From Clostridia bacterium (GTDB taxonomy: Bacteria; Bacillota; Clostridia; Oscillospirales; Acutalibacteraceae), in NCBI GenBank assembly GCA_017550105.1, contig JAFYLQ010000043.1, forward strand, positions 1-41,354: a DNA stretch of 41,354 nt. The letters are read 5' to 3'. Below are positions 22,527 through 31,689 of this stretch, piece after piece. The notes under the pieces were generated by a model. The model did not search any database and was not told the origin of the DNA. It saw only the letters and a list, made by a program, of their open reading frames with translations. The stretch's first letter is position 1, and each line of letters begins with the position of its first letter. The position numbers and the translations under genes are program-made.

Positions 22527-23255
22527 ATGAAAGTTATTATTTTAAAAACGGCAGAAGAAATCGGTGTTGAAGCGGCAAAAATCTTTACTGACGAAGTAAA
22601 AAACAACCCTTCATGCGTACTTGGTCTTGCAACAGGTGCAACACCCATTCCCACCTATAAAAACATACAGAAAACCTTTAACGAGGGCGGTATTTCCTTC
22701 AAGGACGTTAAAACCTACAACCTCGATGAATACTGTGATTTACCCAAAAACGACAAAAACAGCTACTACACATTTATGCACGAGCAGTTGTTCAACGGTC
22801 TTGACATTCTTGAAGAAAACGTTCACTTCCTTGACGGTAACGCAACAGACTGCGAAGCAGAATGCAAGAGATATGACGACGAAATCAACAATGCAGGCGG
22901 TATTGATATCCAGCTTCTCGGCATTGGCAATAACGCTCACATTGGCTTTAACGAGCCTGCAGATGAATTTACAATAGGTTCCTTCAAGGTTAAGCTCACT
23001 GACAGCACAATTGAAGCTAACAAAATCTATTTCGACGAAAATGCAATGCCCCGCTATGCTTTAACAATGGGCATCAAGCAGATTATGTCTGCAAAGAAGA
23101 TTGTTCTTATTGCAACAGGCCCCAAAAAGGCAGAGGCTATTCGTAATATGATTGAAGGCCCCGTTACCGCTCAGGTTCCTGCATCAATTTTACAGGAGCA
23201 TAACGACGTAGTTATCTTCCTCGATGAAGAGGCTGCATCACTTCTCAAAAAATAA
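22527..23255 (+). CDS. nagB: Glucosamine-6-phosphate deaminase
   Basis: A 242-aa deaminase/isomerase that converts glucosamine-6-phosphate to fructose-6-phosphate and ammonia. Motifs are LGLATGATPIPTYK, FKDVKTYNLDEYCDL with the catalytic Asp, and LLGIGNNAHIGFNEPADEF with the active-site His. The length fits the short monomer-type Firmicute NagB. It stands alone without nagA or a PTS gene, with its own extended -10 promoter and a terminator shared with the converging lipoprotein gene. Confidence 0.95.
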   Translation: MKVIILKTAEEIGVEAAKIFTDEVKNNPSCVLGLATGATPIPTYKNIQKTFNEGGISFKDVKTYNLDEYCDLPKNDKNSYYTFMHEQLFNGLDILEENVHFLDGNATDCEAECKRYDDEINNAGGIDIQLLGIGNNAHIGFNEPADEFTIGSFKVKLTDSTIEANKIYFDENAMPRYALTMGIKQIMSAKKIVLIATGPKKAEAIRNMIEGPVTAQVPASILQEHNDVVIFLDEEAASLLKK

Positions 23256-23270
23256 TTTAACGTATAAAAA

Positions 23271-23297
23271 AACTGCACGAGAAAAACTCGTGCAGTT
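23271..23297. terminator. Bidirectional terminator, nagB and the 164-aa lipoprotein
   Basis: A perfect 11-bp stem AACTGCACGAG (23271-23281) / CTCGTGCAGTT (23287-23297), with runs of A and T on both flanks, lies between the converging genes. Confidence 0.9.
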
Positions 23298-23307
23298 TTT
23301 TTGTGTT

Positions 23308-23802
23308 TTATGTAATTATCAAAGCGTATGATACATTACCCTGATTACTATAGACCTCAAATCTTATAAAGGCGTCGTTTATTGCTCGTGTTAGGTAGTA
23401 GCACCCTTCCTGAGCATCGTAATTTTCAGTACTGAAGCAACTCCCGACCTCCACAAAAAACTGCCATAGAATATTTGGTAAAAAAGAATCGGGAAGAGCT
23501 TCGGTTTTAAAAGAGTGAATTAACCCCAAATAATTGACCTCACAATTCTGAGGGGTTACTTTATACGAAACACCGTCGAATGCGGTATTGTTTTTTTGAA
23601 ATCTTATATCAAGAACGCTTCGGGAAAACTGAAGCATCACGTTATACACGTTTTGATTATAGGTTAATTGAACGTCCTTTATATCATTAAAATCAACTTC
23701 CACAGATTGATGTTTTTTAAAAGGATTTGCACACGACGTAAAAGCAAGAATGCACAAAACCAAAAAAACACACAATTTTGCAGTTGTTTTAATCGGCAAC
23801 AC
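23308..23802 (-). CDS. Putative lipoprotein of unknown function
   Basis: A 164-aa protein with a lipoprotein signal (LCVFLVLCILAFTSCANPF; Cys at about residue 24). The mature part is a small beta-rich domain with regularly spaced hydrophobic strands (VQLTYNQNVYNVMLQF, ISYKVTPQ-like, AFIRFEVYSNQGNVSYALII). I do not recognise the family; it is reminiscent of small secreted domains in Clostridia. The start is uncertain: GTG 23802 lies against its ribosome binding site, and TTG 23799 is also possible. It overlaps the 3' end of nnrD by 14 bp, so it is co-transcribed and probably translationally coupled. Confidence 0.65.
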   Translation of the reverse strand: MLPIKTTAKLCVFLVLCILAFTSCANPFKKHQSVEVDFNDIKDVQLTYNQNVYNVMLQFSRSVLDIRFQKNNTAFDGVSYKVTPQNCEVNYLGLIHSFKTEALPDSFLPNILWQFFVEVGSCFSTENYDAQEGCYYLTRAINDAFIRFEVYSNQGNVSYALIIT

Positions 23803-24685
23803 CCTTTTCGATTATTGAAAACACCTGCGGCAATGCCTTGGCACAATCCGTAGGCAACAAAGAATATTCTGAATAAGTCTCTTTAAGTACGTCCGACGTC
23901 ATACCGTGAACAAAGGCACCGAGCACGGCGCTTTTAAATAAATCGCCCTTAAACGCAGGTGTCAGACCACTGATAATACCCGAAAGCAAATCCCCTGCTC
24001 CACCCTTAGAAAGACCCGTATTACCGGTTTTATTAATATAGACGTTATCTGCTTCGGAGCTACAGATAACTGTTTCGTGACCCTTCAGAAGAAGGTTAAC
24101 CTTGTATTCTTTACAAAAATCAACGGCGGTTTTAAGTCGGTCTTTTTCGATTTCCTCTATGCTTTTGCCCGTTAGACGAGCCATTTCACCGGGATGTGGT
24201 GTAAGAAGAATCGGTGCTTTTGCCTTCTTTAAATAATCGGGGCAAAGTGACAGGCAGTTAAGAGCATCTGCATCTAAAATCAAGGGCTTTGAGCAATGCT
24301 CAATAAGAGAAGTGGTAATAAGACTCGGCGCAAACCCTGTACCGATTCCGCAACCAACCATAACCACGTCCGCCTTTTCGGCGGCGTCAAGAACCGTAGG
24401 TAAGGCAGTGTAGTCTATAAATCCCCTGTCATCCGTAGGCAATGGAAGAAAGAGATTTTCTGTGAGCCTTGCGGTAAGCGAATTATAAAGCACGTCGGGA
24501 AAAGCCAGTGTAACAAGCCCTGCACCGCAACGAAGAGCGCCCTCTGTTGCAAGTGCACAACACCCGACCATATTTTTGCTACCGCATATCAGAAGCACCT
24601 TACCAAAGGTACCCTTATTGCCGTTTAAATCCCTTTTAGGAAGCATAGCATTAGCCGTATTTAAATCCAATGATTTATAAACCAT
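23789..24685 (-). CDS. nnrD: ADP/ATP-dependent NAD(P)H-hydrate dehydratase
   Basis: A 298-aa ribokinase-fold enzyme (YjeF C-terminal/CARKD family) that repairs the hydrated forms of NADH and NADPH. Visible motifs are GTFGKVLLICGSKNMVGCCALA, ALRCGAGLVTLAFP, DADALNCLS, LTPHPGEMARLTG and the nucleotide-binding NTGLSKGGAGDLLSGIISGL. The epimerase domain (NnrE) often fused to it is absent here. It starts at ATG 24685 after GGGGTGA and has a consensus promoter whose -35 overlaps the stop codon of the upstream gene. Confidence 0.93.
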   Translation of the reverse strand: MVYKSLDLNTANAMLPKRDLNGNKGTFGKVLLICGSKNMVGCCALATEGALRCGAGLVTLAFPDVLYNSLTARLTENLFLPLPTDDRGFIDYTALPTVLDAAEKADVVMVGCGIGTGFAPSLITTSLIEHCSKPLILDADALNCLSLCPDYLKKAKAPILLTPHPGEMARLTGKSIEEIEKDRLKTAVDFCKEYKVNLLLKGHETVICSSEADNVYINKTGNTGLSKGGAGDLLSGIISGLTPAFKGDLFKSAVLGAFVHGMTSDVLKETYSEYSLLPTDCAKALPQVFSIIEKGVAD

Positions 24686-24707
24686 AAAATCACCCCTGTG
24701 CTTTATG

Positions 24708-24736
24708 ATTATATTACCTCAGATATTTTGTGTCAA
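24708..24736 (-). promoter_or_regulatory. Consensus promoter of nnrD
   Basis: On the minus strand a perfect TTGACA (24731-24736), 17-nt spacer and perfect TATAAT (24708-24713). The TGA of the upstream 94-aa ORF (24733-24735) is part of the -35. Confidence 0.85.
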
Positions 24737-25017
24737 GCAACAAGAACGTCGTCAAGCTTTGAAGCCTTGTTAATGCTCTTGAGCATTTCGGCATATTCCT
24801 CGTTATACTGTGCAGTACGTAAATTCTCAACCTTAAGGTCTGCTTTATTATTCTTCTTTTCCTGAACAGTTAAATAAATTGCCTTGAAAAAAGCCTTAAC
24901 GTATTTTTTAACCTTACGCTCAAATTTTATTAAATCCTTTTCTCTGAAAATTGTGTAAGCGCCAACGAGAATGAGTGTTAACATAAAAACTATCTGTAAT
25001 GAAGCGAATGTTGTCAT
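24733..25017 (-). CDS. Small one-helix membrane protein, possibly stress regulated
   Basis: A 94-aa protein starting at ATG 25017, 8 nt after GGAGG; an upstream in-frame ATG at 25035 overlaps the ribosome binding site. Residues about 4-23 (FASLQIVFMLTLILVGAYTIF) form one transmembrane helix. The rest is a basic, helical cytoplasmic tail (KFERKVKKYVKAFFKAIYL) ending in an acidic segment. There is no LysM or other recognised domain. The promoter is flanked by two facing CGAACATTTGT-like sites (25040-25104), a pattern close to the Gram-positive SOS box. Small one-helix proteins under LexA are often cell-division inhibitors (YneA, SidA-type), but that role here is only a hypothesis. Confidence 0.65.
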   Translation of the reverse strand: MTTFASLQIVFMLTLILVGAYTIFREKDLIKFERKVKKYVKAFFKAIYLTVQEKKNNKADLKVENLRTAQYNEEYAEMLKSINKASKLDDVLVA

Positions 25018-25028
25018 AATATAACCTC

Positions 25029-25104
25029 CGAACAAATAACGAACATTTGTTTTTGTGATTTCATTATATCACCTTTTTCGCCAAAGTCAACACAAATGTT
25101 TCGT
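25029..25104 (-). promoter_or_regulatory. Promoter with facing CGAACATTTGT-type operators
   Basis: The minus-strand promoter is -35 TTGACT (25085-25090), 16-nt spacer and -10 TATAAT (25063-25068) with an extended TGA. Downstream of it, CGAACATTTGTTTT (25040-25053) matches the SOS-box consensus CGAACRNRYGTTYG at 12 of 14 positions. Upstream, the inverse ACAAATGTTTCG (25092-25103) gives a 9-bp perfect inverted repeat AACATTTGT (25042-25050) / ACAAATGTT (25092-25100) around the promoter. A further CGAACA lies at 25029-25034, overlapping the ribosome binding site. LexA or another dimeric repressor is the obvious reading. Confidence 0.55.
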
Positions 25105-25355
25105 TTATTTTTGTTTTTTAGTCCTTTTTTCGGTACTTTATAAGTATTTTTTGTATTTTTTTGAGTTTTTTGTTCGTTTTTCTTAGACAAACAATAAACA
25201 TTCAAACCACTTTTTCAAGCAAAAACCGAACATATCTTCTTATAAACCGAACAAAAAATTTCTCAAGTTTTTTTGATTTAGGTATTTATCTTTTACTATT
25301 AATATTGTATAATATGAAGGATAATACGCAAATATGACATTGCAGAGGTACTAAT
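25105..25355. other. T-rich intergenic region upstream of obgE
   Basis: Divergent spacer between the 94-aa membrane protein gene and obgE. It is highly T-rich (runs of 5-8 T in 25110-25175) and carries three more CGAACA half-sites: 25171-25176 (inverted), 25227-25232 and 25248-25253. The middle one is CGAACATATCTTC, close to the SOS consensus. An obgE -10 TATAAT lies at 25308-25313 with no clear -35. No credible gene is present: the 63-aa frame on the minus strand is low-complexity Lys/Asn. Confidence 0.5.
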
Positions 25356-26627
25356 ATGTTTGTTGATAAAGCAAAAATACGAATTATAGCAGGTAACGGC
25401 GGTAACGGTGCCGTTGCCTTCCACAGAGAAAAATACATCAATGCCGGTGGTCCCGACGGCGGTGACGGCGGCAGAGGCGGTAATGTTGTTTTTCAGGTTG
25501 ATGATAACCTTTCTACCCTTTCCGACTTCCGATACAAAAGAAAATACAAGGCTCAGAGCGGTGAAAACGGCAGGGGCTCACATTGTAACGGCAGAAAGGG
25601 TGAAGACCTTATAATCAAGGTTCCCCGCGGTACTGTTATTAAAGAGGTTGAAACGGGCTTCGTTATGGCGGATATGAGCATTGAGGAAACCTTTATTGCC
25701 GCAAAGGGCGGTAAAGGCGGTTGGGGTAACTCCCACTTCAAGACCTCCACAAGGCAGACTCCCCGCTTTGCAAAGGACGGCGCTCCCGGTGAGGATTGGG
25801 AGGTTACTCTTGAATTAAAAATGCTTGCGGACGTAGGCTTAATCGGTTTCCCCAACGTTGGTAAATCAACCCTTATATCCATTGTCAGTGAGGCTAAGCC
25901 CATTATTGCAGACTATCATTTCACCACCCTTATTCCCGTTCCCGGTGTTGTAAGAATGGGTCCCGAAAGCAGCTTTGTTATGGCTGATATTCCCGGTATT
26001 ATTGAGGGTGCAAGTGACGGCGTAGGTCTTGGTCACGAGTTTTTAAGACATATTGAGCGTTGTCGTTTGCTTGTTCACGTTGTTGACGTTGCAGGTAGCG
26101 AGGGCAGAGACCCCACCCAGGACTTTGAAGCAATTAACGACGAGCTTAAAAAGTATAATGAGGAGCTTATAAATTATCCTCAGATTGTAGCAGGTAATAA
26201 AATTGACCTTGCTACGGACGAGCAAAGAGAAGCCTTCAAGGAATATATACGCTCAAAGGGGCTTCAATATTACGAAATCATCGCACCCATTGCAGAGGGC
26301 ACTCAGGAGCTTATTAATGCGGTTGCGGCTGAGCTTCAGAAGCTTCCGCCCGTAAGAATTTATGAAAAGCAGGAAATTACACCCAAGGAGATTTTCCGCA
26401 GTGCAAAGCAGGATTATAAAATCCGTGTTGAGGGTGACGTATTTATCGTTGAGGCTGAATGGCTCGGCAAAATTCTTATGAAAACCGACCTTAACGACTA
26501 TGAATCCTTGCAATATTTCCAGAACGTTCTGCAGACAAGCGGTATAATCAGAGCCCTTGTTGACAAAGGCATCACCGAGGGTGATACCGTAAGTATTTAC
26601 GACTTGGAGTTTGACTATGTTCCCTGA
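25356..26627 (+). CDS. obgE: GTPase Obg (CgtA)
   Basis: A 423-aa ribosome-assembly GTPase. Residues 1-158 are the glycine-rich Obg domain (GNGGNGAVAFHREKY, PDGGDGGRGGNV, GKGGWGNSHF). The G domain follows, with GFPNVGKSTLIS (G1), TTLIPVPG (G2 region), DIPGIIEGA (G3), and NKID (G4). The C-terminal OCT domain (about 340-423) has KIRVEGDVFIVEAEWLGK. It binds the 50S subunit and couples its maturation to GTP and (p)ppGpp. It overlaps mrnC by 11 bp at its 3' end. Confidence 0.97.
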   Translation: MFVDKAKIRIIAGNGGNGAVAFHREKYINAGGPDGGDGGRGGNVVFQVDDNLSTLSDFRYKRKYKAQSGENGRGSHCNGRKGEDLIIKVPRGTVIKEVETGFVMADMSIEETFIAAKGGKGGWGNSHFKTSTRQTPRFAKDGAPGEDWEVTLELKMLADVGLIGFPNVGKSTLISIVSEAKPIIADYHFTTLIPVPGVVRMGPESSFVMADIPGIIEGASDGVGLGHEFLRHIERCRLLVHVVDVAGSEGRDPTQDFEAINDELKKYNEELINYPQIVAGNKIDLATDEQREAFKEYIRSKGLQYYEIIAPIAEGTQELINAVAAELQKLPPVRIYEKQEITPKEIFRSAKQDYKIRVEGDVFIVEAEWLGKILMKTDLNDYESLQYFQNVLQTSGIIRALVDKGITEGDTVSIYDLEFDYVP

Positions 26628-27066
26628 TGAAGCAAACATTTTAAATGGCATCTGTGAACCCTTAAGCGAAAAAGAGGCTCGAATGTACAGTCCCCTCACC
26701 CTTGCTTTCTTGGGCGATGCAGTATACAGCTTACTTGTACGAAATATGCTTGCACTTTCTGCTAACAAGCCCACGGGTAAGCTTCATAAGGAGTCAATCG
26801 CATACGTTAATGCGGCGTTTCAGGCTCAGGCGGTGAAGGAGCTTCTTCCACACCTGACTGAAAACGAGGAATATATTTTCAAGCGTGGCAGAAACGCCCA
26901 CAGTGCTCACTCACCTAAAAATCAGAGTGATGCGGACTACCGCTACGCCACAGGACTTGAAACCCTTTACGGATACCTGTACCTGTGCGGTGAGACCCAA
27001 AGAATAAAAGAAATTTTCAACCTGAGCACACACAAGGTTTACGTTGAAAATCAGAATAGCAAATAA
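26617..27066 (+). CDS. mrnC: Mini-ribonuclease III
   Basis: A 149-aa MrnC that matures 23S rRNA ends; it has the RNase III catalytic fold without a dsRNA-binding domain. Hallmarks are LAFLGDAVYSLLVRNML near residue 30 with the catalytic Asp, KESIAYVNAAFQA, RGRNAHSAHSPKNQSDADYRYATGLETLYGYLYL with the second acidic site, and a short basic tail. The start ATG 26617 follows TTGGAG by 7 nt inside the obgE 3' end. It is followed by lepA. Confidence 0.95.
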   Translation: MFPDEANILNGICEPLSEKEARMYSPLTLAFLGDAVYSLLVRNMLALSANKPTGKLHKESIAYVNAAFQAQAVKELLPHLTENEEYIFKRGRNAHSAHSPKNQSDADYRYATGLETLYGYLYLCGETQRIKEIFNLSTHKVYVENQNSK

Positions 27067-27093
27067 GAGATATTTACTGAAAGGAAACTCAAA

Positions 27094-28908
27094 ATGTCCC
27101 TTGTAAAAAAAGAAGATATACGAAATTTTTCAATTATAGCCCATATTGACCACGGTAAGTCCACCCTTGCGGACAGATTGCTTGAAATCACAAACTCTGT
27201 TTCAAAGCGTGATATGGAGGCTCAAATTCTTGATGATATGGACCTTGAAAAGGAAAGAGGTATAACCATCAAGGCTCACGCCGTAAAGCTTGATTATACG
27301 GCTAACGACGGCAAGACATACAGGCTTAATCTTATTGACACCCCCGGTCACGTTGACTTTAACTACGAGGTTTCACGTTCACTTGCCGCCTGTGAGGGTG
27401 CAATACTTATCATTGACGCTTCACAGGGTATTGAGGCACAGACACTTGGTAACACATACCTTGCACTTGACCATAACTTAGAGCTTGTGCCCGTTATCAA
27501 TAAAATAGACCTTCCCTCTGCCGATCCCGACAGAGTAGCAAACGAGGTTGAAGAAATAATCGGTCTCCCCTGCGATACCGCACCCCGTGTTTCTGCTAAA
27601 ACAGGTCAGAACGTTCAGGAGGTGCTTGAGCAGATTGTTGAGCTTGTACCCCCACCCGAGGGCGACGACGACGCACCCTTACGTGCATTGATTTTTGACT
27701 CAGTTTACGACAACTACAAGGGTGTTATTGTTTACGTACGTATTGTTGACGGCACAATCAAGCCCGGTGACACTATGAAGATGATGGCAACAGGTGCCGA
27801 GTTCACGGTAGTTGAAACAGGTACTATGAAGGCTACGGGTCTTCAGCCTACCAATAAGCTTTGCTCAGGTGAGGTTGGTTATATTACCGCTTCCATTAAA
27901 ACAGTACGTGATGCGGTTGTGGGTGATACTGTTACACTTTCAACCCGACCTGCTACAGAGCCCCTGCCCGGCTACAGAAAAGCCACACCCATGGTTTATT
28001 GCGGTATTTACCCTGCCGACGGTGCGGACTACGAAAATCTGCACGAAGCTCTTGAAAAGCTACAGTTAAACGACGCTTCCCTTTCTTACGAACCCGAAAC
28101 CTCGGGTGCTCTCGGCTTCGGCTTCCGTTGTGGCTTCCTTGGTCTTTTGCACCTTGAAATTATTCAGGAAAGACTTGAAAGAGAATATAATCTTGACCTT
28201 GTAACAACCGTTCCGAGCGTTGTTTACAAAATACATCTTACAAGCGGTGAGGTTGTGGAGATTGACAACCCCACTCACTACCCCGACCCTGCACTTATTG
28301 ATTTCAGCGAGGAGCCCGTTGCGGATGCTCACATTTATGCTCCGCAGGAATACGTTGGCTCAGTTATGGAGCTTTGTCAGGAGCGTCGCGGTACGTTTAA
28401 GAATATGGACTATATCTCGGGTGACCGTGTTGAAATCAAATACGATTTACCCCTTAACGAGATTATCTACGACTTCTTTGATGCACTTAAATCAAGAACA
28501 CGCGGTTACGCTTCCCTTGACTACGAAATATCCGAATACAAGCGTTCAAACCTTGTTAAGCTTGACGTGCTTCTTAACGGTGATATAGTTGACGCCCTTT
28601 CGTTCATCGTTCACACCGACAAGGCATACGGCAGAGCAAGAAAGATTGCCGAGAAGTTAAAGGACAATATCCCCAGACAGATGTTTGAAATACCCATTCA
28701 GATTGCCATCGGTGGCAAGGTTATTGCAAGAGAAACAGTTAAGGCTATGCGAAAGGACGTTCTTGCAAAATGCTACGGCGGTGACATCACACGTAAGAAG
28801 AAGCTTCTTGAAAAGCAGAAGGAAGGTAAAAAGCGTATGCGCTCCTTCGGTTCTGTTGAGGTTCCACAGGAAGCCTTTATGGCAATCCTTAAGCTTGACG
28901 AGGATTGA
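27094..28908 (+). CDS. lepA: Elongation factor 4 (LepA)
   Basis: A 604-aa translational GTPase that acts on stalled or initiating ribosomes. G motifs: [18 protein letters not shown] (G1), [10 protein letters not shown] (G2), DTPGHVDF (G3), NKIDL (G4). Domain II, then EF-G III/V-like parts ([23 protein letters not shown]) and the specific C-terminal domain with [25 protein letters not shown] follow. The length is typical. It is 27 nt downstream of mrnC with its own AAAGGAAAC ribosome binding site. Confidence 0.97.
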   Translation: MSLVKKEDIRNFSIIAHIDHGKSTLADRLLEITNSVSKRDMEAQILDDMDLEKERGITIKAHAVKLDYTANDGKTYRLNLIDTPGHVDFNYEVSRSLAACEGAILIIDASQGIEAQTLGNTYLALDHNLELVPVINKIDLPSADPDRVANEVEEIIGLPCDTAPRVSAKTGQNVQEVLEQIVELVPPPEGDDDAPLRALIFDSVYDNYKGVIVYVRIVDGTIKPGDTMKMMATGAEFTVVETGTMKATGLQPTNKLCSGEVGYITASIKTVRDAVVGDTVTLSTRPATEPLPGYRKATPMVYCGIYPADGADYENLHEALEKLQLNDASLSYEPETSGALGFGFRCGFLGLLHLEIIQERLEREYNLDLVTTVPSVVYKIHLTSGEVVEIDNPTHYPDPALIDFSEEPVADAHIYAPQEYVGSVMELCQERRGTFKNMDYISGDRVEIKYDLPLNEIIYDFFDALKSRTRGYASLDYEISEYKRSNLVKLDVLLNGDIVDALSFIVHTDKAYGRARKIAEKLKDNIPRQMFEIPIQIAIGGKVIARETVKAMRKDVLAKCYGGDITRKKKLLEKQKEGKKRMRSFGSVEVPQEAFMAILKLDED

Positions 28909-28934
28909 TAATTTAATTTCGAAGGATGATTCTT

Positions 28935-31067
28935 TTGAAAAACAATTTTTTTGACGTTTATTATCATAACCAAAATGCTCACCGTTTCTGTTACAGAAGC
29001 GGTGATATGGTATATGAGGAAGCTTTTTTAAACGGTGCTTTTATAACTCAAGGCTGGAACAGTGCAGGATATCCCCTTGACGTTCTATGCGGCTTCCCCT
29101 CTTACATAAACCACAAAAGGTATGCAGAGCCCTTTGCCTTCAACCTTGAAATTGATGGTGAAAGCCTTGACTTTGGTTTAGATTTTGTTGACTACTCAAT
29201 CAATAAAACCGAAGAAAACCAAGAGTGCGTTATTACGTTAAAAAGCACTAAAAAGCCCGTTACCTTAAGAGTTCACACCTTAATTGACGGCACACAAATG
29301 CTTTCACGTTGGCTTGAGGTTGAAAACACCTCCGAGAGCCCCTTAAAGGTCAGTCGTCTTTCAGTTTTAAGCGGCGCAATTGAATCCCTTGACGATGATG
29401 CTCTTGAAAATGCACAAAGCGTTAACGACGTTTACTCAATAGGCTATTTTGAAAATGACGCTTGGGGCAACGAGGGTCAGTTCAAATGGAGTGCCCTTAT
29501 TCCCGACATCAAAATAATTGATGGTCGTTTCGGCAGGGACAGATTCAGACATCCGCTTTTGTTTATAAGAAACAACCTTACGGGTAATCTTTGGTTTTCC
29601 CAGATTGGCTTCAGCGGTGGCTACAGATACACCCTTGATTATAATGCACGTCCCGACAGATGCTCTTCACACCTGTCATTTAAGGCCGAAATCACAGGGC
29701 ATAACCCTATTTACGTTATACCACCCAAGGGTAAATTTACCACGCCCGTCGTATATATGGGACTTGTTCAGGGAAGCCTTGATGATGCAATAAACGAGAT
29801 GCATTCACACATCAGAAAATCCGTTTTCGTACTCCCCGAGGCACAAGGTGACGAGCACCTTATAAACTGCGGTATGGGTGCAGAGCACACTATGAACATT
29901 GCGGACAGCAAGGCATTTATTGACCAATTCGCCCTTATGGGTGGTGAAATATTCACAATAGATGCAGGCTGGCAATGCCCACCCGATGAACAAACCGAGT
30001 GGGGCAGATATAACGGCTCGAATCTACCTAACCCCGACCGTTACCCTAACGGTATAAAGGAGTTGCGTGATTATGCACACAGTAAGGGTATGAAATTCGG
30101 CTTATGGGTTGATATTGAAAACCTCGGTGAAGACTCTGACGTATACTGTGAACACCCTGAATGGCGTAGTATTAATGCCTTTGGTGAAAGAAGCGGAAAA
30201 TTCCTTGATATGTCAAACCCCGAAGCAAGTAAGTGGGCTGAAAAGGAGCTTTCAAGAATTATTGAAGAATACGGGCTTGACCTTTTAAGGGTTGACCATA
30301 ATATTGATTTTACCGACTATTTCGGTATCAGAGACACGGGCTACGGCATAGATGAGTGCATTTGCATTAAGCACAACGAAGCAGTTTATAAAATGTACGA
30401 AAATCTTAAAAAGCGTTTCCCCCACGTAATATTCGAAAATTGTGCAGGTGGCGGCGGAAGAACCGACCTTGGTATGATGAAGAGCTTTAACCACACGTGG
30501 GTTTCAGATTGGCAAAAAATGCCACGCTCAATTGCCATAACAAATGGTATGACAATGGCGTTACCCCCTGAAAAGGTTGACAGACTTTTTGCGGGAATGG
30601 GTTGCCACACCATGGGCTCCTTAGATGCACACCTAAGGAATACTATGCTCGGTCATATTTCACTTAACGTAATATCCCCTGCCAATGCCCCCATAAATGA
30701 AAAAGCAATTAAATTCATCAGGCACTCGACGGATATTTATAAAAGCTTTATAAGACCGTTGCTCAGTGAATCCAAAATCTACCATCACACACCTGATTTA
30801 CATCAGGAGGACTGTTCCGTTCTTGAGATATCCGCACCTGATAACACCAAGGGTGCAATAACGGTAATAAATCTTTTCGGTACCAATGAAAAAAATATTA
30901 CGGTAAAGCCAAAGGGCATTGACGTTTCAAAAGAGTATAAAGTCACCTTGGATAACGACGGCTACACATACGTCATTTCAGGCGAAAAACTCAGGCGTAA
31001 CGGAATTGCGGTTGATATCAAATCATCGCTTTCCTCGGAGCTTATTTTATATGAAACAATAAAATAA
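28935..31067 (+). CDS. Alpha-galactosidase, GH36-like
   Basis: A 710-aa cytoplasmic glycosidase (no signal peptide). The N-terminal about 300 residues are the beta-sandwich of GH36 enzymes. The TIM barrel starts near FTIDAGWQ and has GLWVDIENL, the nucleophile region LLRVDHNIDF and the acid/base region FNHTWVSDWQ. A C-terminal beta domain completes it. It should release terminal alpha-galactose from raffinose- or melibiose-type oligosaccharides, though specificity within clan GH-D is not fixed by these motifs. TTG 28935 follows GAAGGATGA at normal spacing, while ATG 28926 lies inside that site. It ends at a strong terminator. Confidence 0.85.
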   Translation: MKNNFFDVYYHNQNAHRFCYRSGDMVYEEAFLNGAFITQGWNSAGYPLDVLCGFPSYINHKRYAEPFAFNLEIDGESLDFGLDFVDYSINKTEENQECVITLKSTKKPVTLRVHTLIDGTQMLSRWLEVENTSESPLKVSRLSVLSGAIESLDDDALENAQSVNDVYSIGYFENDAWGNEGQFKWSALIPDIKIIDGRFGRDRFRHPLLFIRNNLTGNLWFSQIGFSGGYRYTLDYNARPDRCSSHLSFKAEITGHNPIYVIPPKGKFTTPVVYMGLVQGSLDDAINEMHSHIRKSVFVLPEAQGDEHLINCGMGAEHTMNIADSKAFIDQFALMGGEIFTIDAGWQCPPDEQTEWGRYNGSNLPNPDRYPNGIKELRDYAHSKGMKFGLWVDIENLGEDSDVYCEHPEWRSINAFGERSGKFLDMSNPEASKWAEKELSRIIEEYGLDLLRVDHNIDFTDYFGIRDTGYGIDECICIKHNEAVYKMYENLKKRFPHVIFENCAGGGGRTDLGMMKSFNHTWVSDWQKMPRSIAITNGMTMALPPEKVDRLFAGMGCHTMGSLDAHLRNTMLGHISLNVISPANAPINEKAIKFIRHSTDIYKSFIRPLLSESKIYHHTPDLHQEDCSVLEISAPDNTKGAITVINLFGTNEKNITVKPKGIDVSKEYKVTLDNDGYTYVISGEKLRRNGIAVDIKSSLSSELILYETIK

Positions 31068-31072
31068 AAATT

Positions 31073-31101
31073 GAGAGTCGGACTTCAAAAATCCGACTCT
31101 C
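31073..31101. terminator. Terminator between the galactosidase gene and engB
   Basis: A perfect 10-bp stem GAGAGTCGGA (31073-31082) / TCCGACTCTC (31092-31101), followed by TTTTTTT on the plus strand and, on the minus strand, AATTTTTATTTT. It can serve both converging transcripts. Confidence 0.85.
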
Positions 31102-31106
31102 TTTTT

Positions 31107-31688
31107 TTATAAAACACTTTCGATTACAGACTTTAATTCGTCCGTTCCCTCGCCTTTTTCAGAGGAGAAGGGAATTATGGTCAAGTTATCACCAAACTCC
31201 GCCAACTCTTCTCTGAGGGCGTTTTTACGCTCGTTATACTGTGTTTTGTTAAGCTTATCACTCTTAGTAGCCGCCACAATAAAGGGAAGACCCGCATCCT
31301 GAAGAAAACGCATCATAACGTAATCATCCTCGGAGGGCTTGTGGCGCATATCAACCAACTGAACAACAAGCTTTATGTTACGGGGACTTTGAAAATAGCC
31401 CTCCATCATTTCTGCCCAACGACGTTTTTCGCCCTTAGCAACCTTAGCGTATCCGTAACCGGGAAGGTCAACAATACGCACGTCCTCAACCTTAAAGAAG
31501 TTGATTGTGATTGTTTTACCCGGCATAGAAGAAACTCTTGCAAGATTTTTTCTGTTGAAAAGTCGGTTAAGCATTGATGATTTACCAACGTTTGAGCGTC
31601 CTGCAAAAACTATTTCAGGTAAATCGGATGCAGGAATTTGTTTTAAAGTGCCGAAGGCGGCTTCAAACTGAACCTTGTTATAATTCAT
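31107..31688 (-). CDS. engB: Ribosome biogenesis GTPase EngB (YsxC)
   Basis: A 193-aa single-domain TRAFAC GTPase needed for 50S assembly. Motifs: EIVFAGRSNVGKSSMLN (G1), PGKTITINFF (G2), DLPGYGYAKV (G3) and TKSDK (G4). The start is ATG 31688, 6 nt after GAGAGG; the in-frame codon at 31712 lies within lon. It is the last gene of the cluster tig-clpP-clpX-lon-engB and is 1 nt from the lon stop, so probably coupled. Confidence 0.96.
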   Translation of the reverse strand: MNYNKVQFEAAFGTLKQIPASDLPEIVFAGRSNVGKSSMLNRLFNRKNLARVSSMPGKTITINFFKVEDVRIVDLPGYGYAKVAKGEKRRWAEMMEGYFQSPRNIKLVVQLVDMRHKPSEDDYVMMRFLQDAGLPFIVAATKSDKLNKTQYNERKNALREELAEFGDNLTIIPFSSEKGEGTDELKSVIESVL

Positions 31689-31689
31689 A

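Noticed and set aside
25014-25205. A 63-codon minus-strand frame upstream of the small membrane protein
   Set aside because: Low-complexity Lys/Asn sequence from T-rich DNA; it overlaps the better supported start at 25017 and its promoter.
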